The position numbers were made by a program, and so were the translations under genes. A stretch of DNA of 64,000 nucleotides from Costertonia aggregata. Its GTDB lineage: Bacteria > Bacteroidota > Bacteroidia > Flavobacteriales > Flavobacteriaceae. The stretch covers positions 1,709,501-1,773,500 of the forward strand of contig NZ_CP058595.1 in assembly GCF_013402795.1 (NCBI RefSeq), in the 5' to 3' direction. This document shows, in pieces, positions 56,162 to 63,405 of the stretch. How positions within the stretch are numbered: position 1 is the first letter of the stretch; each line of letters begins with the position of its first letter. The notes under the pieces were generated by a model that was not told the DNA's origin, did not search any database, and saw only the letters and a list, made by a program, of their open reading frames with translations.

Positions 56162-56494
56162 CTACGCTACTTTAAATTCTGCTTCGTTCATTTCCACGCT
56201 AAATTTCACATTGGCTTTCAATGCTCGAAATACTTTTAAAATGGTTTCGATGGTCACGTTTTTTGTATTTCGTTCCAATTTGGAAATCTGAGATTTTTGT
56301 ACTCCAATTAATTCACCAAGTTGTTCTTGGGTTAAGTTTCGTTCTTTACGTACAGACTTAATCATTTCGCCCAATAGTTCCATTCGCAAGTCAAATTCGT
56401 ACTTATCTCGCTCTGGTGTTCCTATTTTTCCGATATCCCTATCTTTTAGTTCGTCAAGGGTCATCATTTTCATTTTTTTATTTTTCGTTGCCAT
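56162..56494 (-). CDS. Cassette 3: XRE-family antitoxin
   Basis: 110 aa. Helix-turn-helix ERNLTQEQLGELIGVQKSQIS followed by KLERN (the first quoted at its limit; HTH about residues 65-95), the standard DNA-binding half of toxin-first antitoxins. ATG 56494 starts 4 bp after the toxin stop and is preferred to an upstream overlapping ATG. The stop is 7 bp from the left core. Confidence 0.87.
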   Translation of the reverse strand: MATKNKKMKMMTLDELKDRDIGKIGTPERDKYEFDLRMELLGEMIKSVRKERNLTQEQLGELIGVQKSQISKLERNTKNVTIETILKVFRALKANVKFSVEMNEAEFKVA

Positions 56495-56498
56495 AATT

Positions 56499-56831
56499 TT
56501 ATTGTTCAAAGTATTTTTTTCTAATTCGTTCCGCTTTGTCAATATCGGCTTTCGGTACCTTACTTACTTTCTTGACAATTCCATGTGTTGAAATCACGAG
56601 CGTTTCAGATTTGTCTGTTCTGTCCCAAAATGCGAATAGTCTGTATTGCAATCCGCTATATTTTGTTCTGAATTCCCAAATGTCATCGGTCAGTTTTTTG
56701 AACAGCTTAGGGTCAAGTCCTAGTTTGGCTTTGTCAATATTGTAATAGATTTTCTCTTTTGTTTTCAAATCGAGACTATCTAAAAAATCAATCGCTTGTT
56801 CAAGAAAAACGACTTCAAATCTTCTGTTCAT
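56499..56831 (-). CDS. Cassette 3: RelE/HigB-like (Gp49-type) toxin
   Basis: 110 aa. Begins RRFEVVFLEQAIDFLDSL and contains IWEFRTKYSGLQYRLFAFWD, then THGIVKKVSKVPKADIDKA, the order of phage-derived Gp49-like/HigB toxins in the RelE superfamily (segments quoted within limits). Ribosome-dependent mRNA cleavage expected. Paired with the XRE antitoxin; cassette ends GTTACCTGTA / TACAGGTAAC match over 10 bp. About 80 bp upstream for a promoter. Confidence 0.87.
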   Translation of the reverse strand: MNRRFEVVFLEQAIDFLDSLDLKTKEKIYYNIDKAKLGLDPKLFKKLTDDIWEFRTKYSGLQYRLFAFWDRTDKSETLVISTHGIVKKVSKVPKADIDKAERIRKKYFEQ

Positions 56832-56913
56832 TCAGTTTCTTTGTTCTGATTTACAACACAAAGATAATTAAAAAGTTGAATTATATGGAAACTTTACGAA
56901 TTTTGGTTCGCAT

Positions 56914-57113
56914 TACAGGTAACGGTTTGGGTATGGCTCGTAGCGTGTTAAAAGGTACGGACTTTTAGAATTAGCACAAGCAAAAATTTTTACATTTTGT
57001 TTTTAATTTTTAAGTACAAAAGCCAAATTTAAAAATTTGGCGGATTTCCAAAAACGCCCGAAACCTTCGATTAAACCACGACCTAGCTATGAGTTATACC
57101 CGTTGTTGGCACC
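56914..57113 (-). other. attC-like site 2
   Basis: Left core TACAGGTAAC, right core GTTGGCACC. Arms GGGTATGGCTCGTAG / CTATGAGTTATACCC. Loop includes AAATTTAAAAATTTGGCG. Confidence 0.87.
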
Positions 57114-57115
57114 AG

Positions 57116-57523
57116 TTATTTTTTTGGATGTCGATTTTCTTTAATCACTTTTTTACAAAAATCGATTGTTTTAATGACAGCATTACCAATTTCATTAAAA
57201 TCCGAAGTGTTTTTGATAAATATGTTTGGCGCTTTTTCATAAGACCAATGCGGCGTGGTAACGTAGGTGTTATTTTCCATTTCAATTACTACAACCACAT
57301 ATTCCCAATCCTTATCTTTTATTTTATTGTATTTGTCTGGGGACTCCCAATTTATTCCATTATATTCTATCTCGTAAAGTCCCGAATGAACAACTTTTCC
57401 AATTTCATCAGAATTTGAAGATTTTGAAATCTGAGTATATTTTAAGTCGCTCCTTCTGAACACATCGATTTGTTCAGTCGATTTTGAAATATAAATATCT
57501 GTTGCTTTAATGTTCAAAGTCAA
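57116..57523 (-). CDS. Cassette 2: hypothetical protein, second gene
   Basis: 135 aa, soluble, no signal. WEYVVVVIEMENNTYVTTPH and VIKTIDFCKKVIKENRH are the main ordered segments; no family recognised. Overlaps the lipoprotein gene before it by 4 bp (ATGA), so the two are one operon in one cassette. The stop codon is 2 bp from the left core. Confidence 0.6.
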   Translation of the reverse strand: MTLNIKATDIYISKSTEQIDVFRRSDLKYTQISKSSNSDEIGKVVHSGLYEIEYNGINWESPDKYNKIKDKDWEYVVVVIEMENNTYVTTPHWSYEKAPNIFIKNTSDFNEIGNAVIKTIDFCKKVIKENRHPKK

Positions 57524-57966
57524 TTATTCCAATTAGCTTTTAAATCTGGATTTATTTCTTTTAATCTGTTTACCAAATCATTTGAATTCTCAAATTCCGT
57601 TTTCCAATTTTTATTCAGTTTACTTTTCGGGTATCCTTTTCCAGATTTTAAATCACAAACTGCATAAATTTCGCTTTCTTTTCCCCAAGTCAGATATACA
57701 ATACTGTCATAAGACTTAGCTTTAAAATTTTCCAAGTCCATAATTTGGTCGTTAGTTCCAATTAAATGATGCTTTTCCAAAATCAGATTTTCATCAGAGT
57801 CCAATATTTCATAATATAATGGTGTCACAAAGTCAAATTCGTCTTTTTGGTAGATATTCACAAAAGTATTTTCTATTCCGCTCACTTTCAGTTGTCCGAT
57901 TTTCCGTTCTTGAAAACAGGATGTAAATAGAATTAAGGTAAGAAGTGAAAACAATTTCGATTTCAT
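57520..57966 (-). CDS. Cassette 2: small lipoprotein
   Basis: 148 aa. Start at 57966 gives MKSKLFSLLTLILFTSC, a typical lipoprotein signal with Cys17; an in-frame ATG 18 bp upstream sits almost in the attC core and is less likely. The mature part has no recognised domain (IYAVCDLKSGKGYPKSKLN near the end). Cassette ends GTTGGCACC / GGTGCCAAC match over 9 bp. Confidence 0.65.
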   Translation of the reverse strand: MKSKLFSLLTLILFTSCFQERKIGQLKVSGIENTFVNIYQKDEFDFVTPLYYEILDSDENLILEKHHLIGTNDQIMDLENFKAKSYDSIVYLTWGKESEIYAVCDLKSGKGYPKSKLNKNWKTEFENSNDLVNRLKEINPDLKANWNN

Positions 57967-57976
57967 TTTTCTAATT

Positions 57977-58111
57977 GGTGCCAACGGTCTCGGCTATGAG
58001 TAGTTGGGTGGATTAGCACTTAACTTTGCAAGTACACACCAAACTGAAAATCTGCGAGGATTTTCAGAAGTAGGCGAGAACAAGCAATTACTTATAGCCA
58101 TTGTTGTACGC
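57977..58111 (-). other. attC-like site 1 (next to the first cassette)
   Basis: Left core GGTGCCAAC, right core GTTGTACGC. Arms GGCTATGAGTA / TACTTATAGCC; three unpaired bases (TCT) on the left side. Loop hairpin CTGAAAATC-TGCGAG-GATTTTCAG. Confidence 0.9.
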
Positions 58112-58118
58112 TGGCTTT

Positions 58119-58766
58119 TTATATTATTATGGTTAATTTCTTTTCGTTTATTTCTAATTCGATAATTTGCAAATTAGCACTCCGCTTAAAAACGAATTTA
58201 TTATTTCCTTTTTTCAATTCAGTTTTTGCAAATAGAGTTGTACTATGATTTTTTAATAAGTGATTTACTTCAAATTCAATTTCACTTTCTATTTCTGATT
58301 CCAATTTGATAATGATTTTTCCTTTCCTCCGTTTTAATCTGATATTTTTAAATTCAGATATTTCGTTCAGAACTGGTTTTTCAGGTTTTTGGAAAATAAC
58401 AAAACCAAGATTACATTTTTGGGGATAAACACCGTCAGATTCACAAAGAGAAGGTACAATTTGGATTTTATCAGATGGAAATAGTTTTAGAGTTTCTAAT
58501 TGTTCTTTCGAGAAGTCATTGACAATTGAAAAAGAGCCACCATCAATTACTGTAGTCAGCCAAAAGTCAAGTTCATCTTGTTTTGATTTTTGCTCACAAT
58601 TTATTCTTTCAAAAATTTTGTCTTTACGCTCGTCAGGATTTAGTTGTTTAATTTCTTTAATCCATTGTTGAGATTCCTCATAATTTTTAAAATCTCCGCA
58701 GTTATTTTGTCCAAATGAAACTTGGCTAAATAATATAAATAGAATGAAGATTTTAATGGCTCTCAT
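58119..58766 (-). CDS. Cassette 1: exported protein of unknown function
   Basis: 215 aa with signal peptide (1-19, ends SFGQ). Mature part begins NNCGDFKNYEESQQW; contains paired Cys (C23, C54, C113, C118 region) and a C-terminal beta-rich half (KGKIIIKLESEIESEIEF). No family recognised. This is the cassette nearest the recombinase, hence the most recent acquisition if the array works like an integron. Cassette ends GTTGTACGC / GCGTACAAC match over 9 bp. Confidence 0.62.
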   Translation of the reverse strand: MRAIKIFILFILFSQVSFGQNNCGDFKNYEESQQWIKEIKQLNPDERKDKIFERINCEQKSKQDELDFWLTTVIDGGSFSIVNDFSKEQLETLKLFPSDKIQIVPSLCESDGVYPQKCNLGFVIFQKPEKPVLNEISEFKNIRLKRRKGKIIIKLESEIESEIEFEVNHLLKNHSTTLFAKTELKKGNNKFVFKRSANLQIIELEINEKKLTIII

Positions 58767-58781
58767 AGGTTTTCACAGCTT

Positions 58782-58810
58782 GCGTACAACGTTAGTATAA
58801 AGATTATATC
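58782..58810 (-). other. attI-like primary insertion site
   Basis: Read on the - strand the junction is CTAAC-GTTGTACGC: the core of the first cassette abuts sequence that is not a cassette end. The + strand flank AACGTTAGTATAAAG resembles the left arm of the attC sites (compare AACGGTTCAGTATAAGA in site 16), but no complementary right arm follows. It lies 120 bp from the recombinase start, where attI is expected. Confidence 0.65.
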
Positions 58811-58910
58811 GTAAAACTACACTTTTTTATTGCTTAAAAATAGATAAACAGTTGGTTATGATTATATTCGTTAAAAAATTAACATAACCGCCCTTACGGC
58901 CAATAAAGCA

Positions 58911-59750
58911 ATGTTTGTTAAATTTAGAAAAATTCTTCAACTTAAAAGATATAGTGAAAGCACCATAAAAAATTACATGCATATGGTGGCAACATTTCAA
59001 GAACATGTAGGGAACACCCCTATCCATAAATTGGATACCGCCTTTATCATAAAGCACGCCGCAGATCTTGTGGCCGCAAAAAACTACGGGGCGTCGTCCC
59101 ACAAACAGCTCATAGGCGCATTATCGCTGTATTATAAAGAACTCTACAAACGCCCAATGGACTTTTCAATGATATACCCTACACGAAAAGAACATTCTCT
59201 ACCTGAAATTTTGGCGAAAGAAGAAGTTTTGGAACTTTTTTCACAAACAAAAAACCTAAAACACTTAACTATTTTAAAAACAATATATGCTTTGGGTTTG
59301 CGAAGAAGTGAAGCCTTAAACTTAAAAGTGGCCGATATTGACGGAAAACGAAAGCTGGTACACATCAAAAGCGCAAAGGGCAAAAAGGACCGGATCGTAC
59401 CCCTACCCGATAAATTACTCGTACAATTAAGGGAATACTACCGTAGCTATAAACCAAAAAACCACCTTTTTTATGGGGCGAACAGGAGCCAATATTCGGC
59501 GGCAAGCATAAGAAATGTTTTTAAGGCCGCTTGCAAAAGGGCCAAAATCACCAAGAACGTAACCCTGCACAGCCTTCGGCATGCTTATGCCACACACCTT
59601 ATGGATGCTGGTACCGATGTACGCATGATACAGCAACTGTTGGGGCACGAATCTATAAAGACGACCATGCGCTACACCCATGTAACCACCCGCTCCTTAT
59701 TGCACGTGCCCAGCCCTTTGGATTTTTTGGAACAGCCCCCTAAAACTTGA
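58911..59750 (+). CDS. Tyrosine recombinase of the cassette array (integron-integrase-like)
   Basis: 279 aa. N-terminal SAM-like core-binding domain (1-85), then the catalytic domain with R131 (ALGLRRSEAL), a beta-hairpin Lys (SAKGKKDR, about K156), H220-x-x-R223 (LHSLRHAYATHL), H246 (LLGHESIKTT) and nucleophile Y255 (MRYTHV). The C-terminal end, VPSPLDFL, resembles the SPLDAL tail of classical IntI. However, only 92 residues separate R131 and R223, against roughly 130 in IntI1, so the IntI-specific insertion appears absent. It diverges from the cassettes and its end overlaps the converging barrel gene by 11 bp, so it is embedded in the chromosome. It could be a XerC-type recombinase, but its position beside attC-like cassettes argues for a cassette role. 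Confidence 0.88.
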   Translation: MFVKFRKILQLKRYSESTIKNYMHMVATFQEHVGNTPIHKLDTAFIIKHAADLVAAKNYGASSHKQLIGALSLYYKELYKRPMDFSMIYPTRKEHSLPEILAKEEVLELFSQTKNLKHLTILKTIYALGLRRSEALNLKVADIDGKRKLVHIKSAKGKKDRIVPLPDKLLVQLREYYRSYKPKNHLFYGANRSQYSAASIRNVFKAACKRAKITKNVTLHSLRHAYATHLMDAGTDVRMIQQLLGHESIKTTMRYTHVTTRSLLHVPSPLDFLEQPPKT

Positions 59751-61293
59751 ACGTTAGACCACTGTACACCCCTACAGAAAAAGGCTGAAAAGTACCGTCG
59801 GTCTCAGAGAATGTGTTCAATTGGTATTTAAATACAGGCTCTAGATTTAGCTTTACTTTGGATGAAAACTTATAATCAACACCAATGCCCGCATTGGCAC
59901 TAAAGTTTATGCTATTGATGTTGTTCGCCTCGCCAAGCTCCATAACCTGGCCACCACCCTCTACGGATACCGAATTGTCTACCAAGAAAAGAGAACTGAA
60001 GCCGCCCACTAAGTTTACGCCCACTTTTTTGTTGACCAAGGCGTAGTTGAGCTCCAAGGGTACTTCCAAATACCCGAATTGCTGGGACATGATTCCGTTT
60101 CTTTCGGGTGATATGGCGTTGGTATCCAAGTCGGAAGGGTTTTGAAAACTCGCTTCGGGTGCGGCCCTACTGTTCAATACTAGGTTTTTTGAGGTGGCCC
60201 TGTAGCTGATGTTATCGATCTGGTCGTTAGTAGAACCGTCCAAGGACGACGAAAAAGAAACATCATTGGTATCGTACCCATAATCTACCTTGTGTATACC
60301 GGAACGCAGGCTCAACCTATCCGATATTTCATAGGCCACGGTAAGGCCGTAGCTAAGGTTTACATTACCTGATTTTCCGTTGGGCACGAAGATTGAATGT
60401 ACCGGGGAGCCTTCCCCTAGCGCATTAAAATATACGGGGGCCACACTGGGCCCTGCCGACCATTTGTCCTTCGTTGAATTTTCTACGACCGCCTCTTCCT
60501 CTTGTTGCTTCTTTTCTATTTCCTCAAAAATCGATTTTTTCTTTGGGTCTTCCTTTTCTTCTTTGGCGGTATGCGTTACCACAGCTTCTTTTTCATTGTT
60601 CTTACTGTCCAATATTGCAGAACGCTCTTTTTCCAGGTTTTGGGCAGGGTTGATTTTCCCGTTCGTTTTCACATCATCGGTAATGGCGATACCTTCCTTC
60701 TTTTTTTGAAGCATACCGTCAAGGTCTGTTTTTGCCCCATCCTTTTTGGGAACCTGCTGCTGCTTGTTATCGGTCTCGGTAATTTGCTCTTTTTTACCTG
60801 TTAGGTTTTTTTGTATTTCATTTGGATGGATGTTCTTTGGATGTTGCTTCTTGGTGCCCGCTTTCTCTTTTGCGTTGTCCTTATTGGCATAAGAATGCTG
60901 CTTTTGCGAACTACGGTCTTTAGCCGCATCTATTTTAGGGGCATTATCGTTCTTTTTGGAATCGGCAACGCCTTGATCGATGTCTTGTTGTTCTTGGTTC
61001 GCATCATCTTGGAGCGTATCAGTTTTTTGGATAGTATTTTCCGATGCATTTTCAACATCGGTGATTATAGGGGTCGTATTCCCAGAGGGATTTCCCCCGA
61101 AGGGGTTTATCACATAGAGCATTAGGGCCAAAAGTGCGGCTACACCGCCTATTTGCCACCAAAAGGGAATCATCCTGCGCGACTTCTTCTGGTTCAAGGA
61201 AGCCTCGATAGAGGCCCATACACGCTCGTCGGGTACCTCACCAAAGTCTCTGAACTTCTCTTGAAATAGGTTATCGATATTTTTTTTGTTCAT
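59740..61293 (-). CDS. Outer-membrane-barrel protein with anti-sigma-like N-terminus
   Basis: 517 aa. Cytoplasmic start VPDERVWASIEASLNQKK, one membrane segment (about 44-63, WQIGGVAALLALMLYVI), a long Lys/Glu/Asn-rich linker (70-280), and a C-terminal beta-barrel-like domain (about 295-517) ending in Phe. Follows the ECF sigma gene by 12 bp, where anti-sigma factors normally lie; the combination of inner-membrane segment and barrel is typical of a flavobacterial family of unknown role. Confidence 0.75.
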   Translation of the reverse strand: MNKKNIDNLFQEKFRDFGEVPDERVWASIEASLNQKKSRRMIPFWWQIGGVAALLALMLYVINPFGGNPSGNTTPIITDVENASENTIQKTDTLQDDANQEQQDIDQGVADSKKNDNAPKIDAAKDRSSQKQHSYANKDNAKEKAGTKKQHPKNIHPNEIQKNLTGKKEQITETDNKQQQVPKKDGAKTDLDGMLQKKKEGIAITDDVKTNGKINPAQNLEKERSAILDSKNNEKEAVVTHTAKEEKEDPKKKSIFEEIEKKQQEEEAVVENSTKDKWSAGPSVAPVYFNALGEGSPVHSIFVPNGKSGNVNLSYGLTVAYEISDRLSLRSGIHKVDYGYDTNDVSFSSSLDGSTNDQIDNISYRATSKNLVLNSRAAPEASFQNPSDLDTNAISPERNGIMSQQFGYLEVPLELNYALVNKKVGVNLVGGFSSLFLVDNSVSVEGGGQVMELGEANNINSINFSANAGIGVDYKFSSKVKLNLEPVFKYQLNTFSETDGTFQPFSVGVYSGLTFKF

Positions 61294-61305
61294 CTTGCGA
61301 TTTTC

Positions 61306-61836
61306 TTAGGCAATATGTATACTTTCTTTTTCAATTTTTTCTTTTAATATCAACCGGGCCCTGGCCAGGTTTGATTTTGATGTGCCGGCCGAGGTACCCA
61401 ACAGTTCGCTTATTTCTTTATGCGTATAACCGTCCATCACATAAAGATTAAAGGTGAGCCTGTACTTATTGGGTAGCTCTTGAATATACCCCAATAGGGT
61501 ATTAAGGTCAATGTCCTTATCGTTCACTTCCACATCGGTCTGGTCTTCTATCGCATCGGTCACTACATTTAAGAATTCTTCTTTTCTGTATTTTTGCAAT
61601 ACGGTATTAACGGTGATCCGTTTCATCCAACCTTCAAAAGAGCCCTTGTGCTTAAACTGTCCGATTTTACTAAAAATGGTCATAAAACTGTCGTGAAGGT
61701 TATCCTCGGCTTCGGTTTTGTTGCGCGAGTACTTTAGGCAAATGCCAAAAAGTATACGGGAATATTTCCTGTACAATTCTTCCTGGGCAGATCTGTTGCC
61801 TTTTTTACAATTGTCTATGAGGTCTTCCAGGCTCAA
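61306..61836 (-). CDS. ECF-type RNA polymerase sigma factor
   Basis: 176 aa. Sigma-70 region 2 (YRKYSRILFGICLKYSRNK, then DNLHDSFMTIFSKI and FKHKGSFEGWMKRI) and region 4 with helix-turn-helix (TFNLYVMDGYTHKEISELLG and TSAGTSKSNLARAR), no other domain. Would direct transcription of an envelope-related regulon with the downstream membrane protein as likely controller. Confidence 0.93.
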   Translation of the reverse strand: MSLEDLIDNCKKGNRSAQEELYRKYSRILFGICLKYSRNKTEAEDNLHDSFMTIFSKIGQFKHKGSFEGWMKRITVNTVLQKYRKEEFLNVVTDAIEDQTDVEVNDKDIDLNTLLGYIQELPNKYRLTFNLYVMDGYTHKEISELLGTSAGTSKSNLARARLILKEKIEKESIHIA

Positions 61837-61874
61837 GCTATACGTTGGATTTTTTTGTTCGTTACACCCGAAAT

Positions 61875-62294
61875 TTACGGATTTACCGGAACTTCTATCT
61901 CCAAATACCGTTCTTCGCCGTTTTCATCGGTTCCCGTCCAAAATCTAAAGAGGTACGTTTCTGGGTAAATCACTTGAAACCTAAAGCTGGCGGTTATCTC
62001 TTGGGACACCTCCGCACATTCGTCCTGATCGGTAAGCACAGAGCCGATCACGACCACGTTTCTAGTGGTGGTCTCGGTACGGTTCACATCAAAGCCCTCA
62101 AAAAAAGTACACTCGTCAGGCCTTAAATACGTTACCTCTATCTCGTAGGTTTCGTTTAAATCAAAGGAATCCGGAACATTGGCCGATACAGCTTGTAACG
62201 ATGTAAAATGAAAATTCACGGTGTCATCGTCCAAGTCACAAGACGATAGGAACAAGGCCAAAAAGATGGCACAGCATATGAATATCCTCTTCAT
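61875..62294 (-). CDS. Small lipoprotein
   Basis: 139 aa. MKRIFICCAIFLALFLSSC is a lipoprotein signal with Cys19. The mature part is beta-rich with VTYLRPDECTFFEGFDV and TYLFRFWTG segments seen in short flavobacterial lipoproteins of unknown function. Start 62294 preferred to an upstream in-frame ATG since the signal begins there. 38 bp upstream of the sigma gene, probably same operon. Confidence 0.78.
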   Translation of the reverse strand: MKRIFICCAIFLALFLSSCDLDDDTVNFHFTSLQAVSANVPDSFDLNETYEIEVTYLRPDECTFFEGFDVNRTETTTRNVVVIGSVLTDQDECAEVSQEITASFRFQVIYPETYLFRFWTGTDENGEERYLEIEVPVNP

Positions 62295-62397
62295 AATATC
62301 TATTTTATAAGGATAGATGTAAAAAAAGATAAAGGTTGCGTCAAAAGTATATGTAACGCCCTGAGCCATTCAAGCTCTAAAAAACCAAAATAGGCCG

Positions 62398-63405
62398 CTA
62401 TTCCTTAATGGCATGTATTGCCTCCCTGATTTTACCGTCCAGCTCTTCGAACAGCTCGGGATTATCCAGTAAAAGGGATTTTACGGCATCTCTACCCTGT
62501 CCCAATTTGGTATCGCCATAACTAAACCAAGAACCGCTTTTCTTTACGATTTCATATTCAACGCCTAGATCTATGATTTCACCCACTTTAGAGATACCTT
62601 CCCCGTACATAATATCGAACTCTGCGGTCCTAAAAGGTGGGGCCACCTTATTTTTTACGACTTTGACACGGGTCTTGTTCCCTTGCACCCCGCCGTCGGT
62701 ATCTTTTATTTGGGTAGAGCGTCTAATATCCAACCGCACCGAGGCGTAGAACTTTAATGCATTGCCCCCCGTTGTAGTCTCGGGATTACCGAACATGACC
62801 CCGATTTTTTCCCGCAATTGATTTATGAATATGACCGTACAGTGTGTTTTACTGATAGACCCGGTCAGCTTTCGAAGCGCTTGTGACATCAATCGGGCGT
62901 GGAGCCCCATTTTGGAGTCCCCCATTTCACCCTCTATCTCACTTTTTGGGGTCAATGCCGCTACCGAATCGATAATAACGATATCAATGGCCCCGGAGCG
63001 TATAAGGTTATCGGCAATTTCCAAGGCTTGTTCCCCGTTGTCTGGCTGGGAAATAATAAGATTATCGATATCTACCCCGAGTTTTTTGGCATAAAAACGG
63101 TCAAAGGCATGCTCCGCATCAATAAAAGCGGCGATACCTCCATTTTTTTGAGCTTCCGCAATGGCGTGCAAAGTCAATGTGGTCTTACCCGATGATTCCG
63201 GACCATAGATTTCAATGACCCTGCCCCTAGGGTAACCACCTACACCCAAAGCGATATCCAAGCCCAATGACCCAGAGGGTATTACCTCTACATCGGCCAC
63301 CACACTGTCGCCCATTTTCATTACGGCACCTTTGCCGTACGTCTTGTCCAACTTGTCCAAGGTTAACTTTAAGGCTTTTAATTTTGCATCTTTTTCGGAA
63401 CTCAT
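62398..63405 (-). CDS. recA: Recombinase RecA
   Basis: 335 aa, full length. Walker [11 protein letters not shown] (about residue 69), [17 protein letters not shown], the L2 loop [20 protein letters not shown] and C-terminal acidic tail. ATP-dependent strand exchange and SOS co-protease. Its presence next to the lipoprotein/sigma operon has no functional implication that I can see. Confidence 0.97.
   Translation of the reverse strand: MSSEKDAKLKALKLTLDKLDKTYGKGAVMKMGDSVVADVEVIPSGSLGLDIALGVGGYPRGRVIEIYGPESSGKTTLTLHAIAEAQKNGGIAAFIDAEHAFDRFYAKKLGVDIDNLIISQPDNGEQALEIADNLIRSGAIDIVIIDSVAALTPKSEIEGEMGDSKMGLHARLMSQALRKLTGSISKTHCTVIFINQLREKIGVMFGNPETTTGGNALKFYASVRLDIRRSTQIKDTDGGVQGNKTRVKVVKNKVAPPFRTAEFDIMYGEGISKVGEIIDLGVEYEIVKKSGSWFSYGDTKLGQGRDAVKSLLLDNPELFEELDGKIREAIHAIKE

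Larger units (their letters stand above)
36178..59750 (-). mobile_element. Integron-like gene-cassette array with its own tyrosine recombinase
   Basis: About 23.5 kb. One recombinase gene at the right end (+ strand) and about 20 cassettes reading leftward (- strand). Between cassettes lie ~20 attC-like palindromes of 70-250 bp, each with cores xxxAAC (left) and GTTxxx (right) and complementary inner arms. Most cassettes start and end with the same 9-10 bp in inverted orientation, as expected if each can exist as a circle. All cassette genes point away from the recombinase, as in classical integrons. Contents are unrelated to each other and to neighbours: toxin-antitoxin pairs, defence nuclease, lipoproteins, non-coding units. 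Chromosomal genes on both sides are ordinary core genes, so this looks like a sedentary array. Confidence 0.88.

Noticed and set aside
36257-58111. CRISPR array
   Set aside because: The repeats are long imperfect palindromes with different sequences and irregular spacing, separated by whole genes; no cas genes are present.
58911-59750. Recombinase as an ordinary prophage or conjugative-element integrase
   Set aside because: No phage or conjugation genes, no tRNA attachment site; instead it borders an attI-like junction and a one-directional cassette array.
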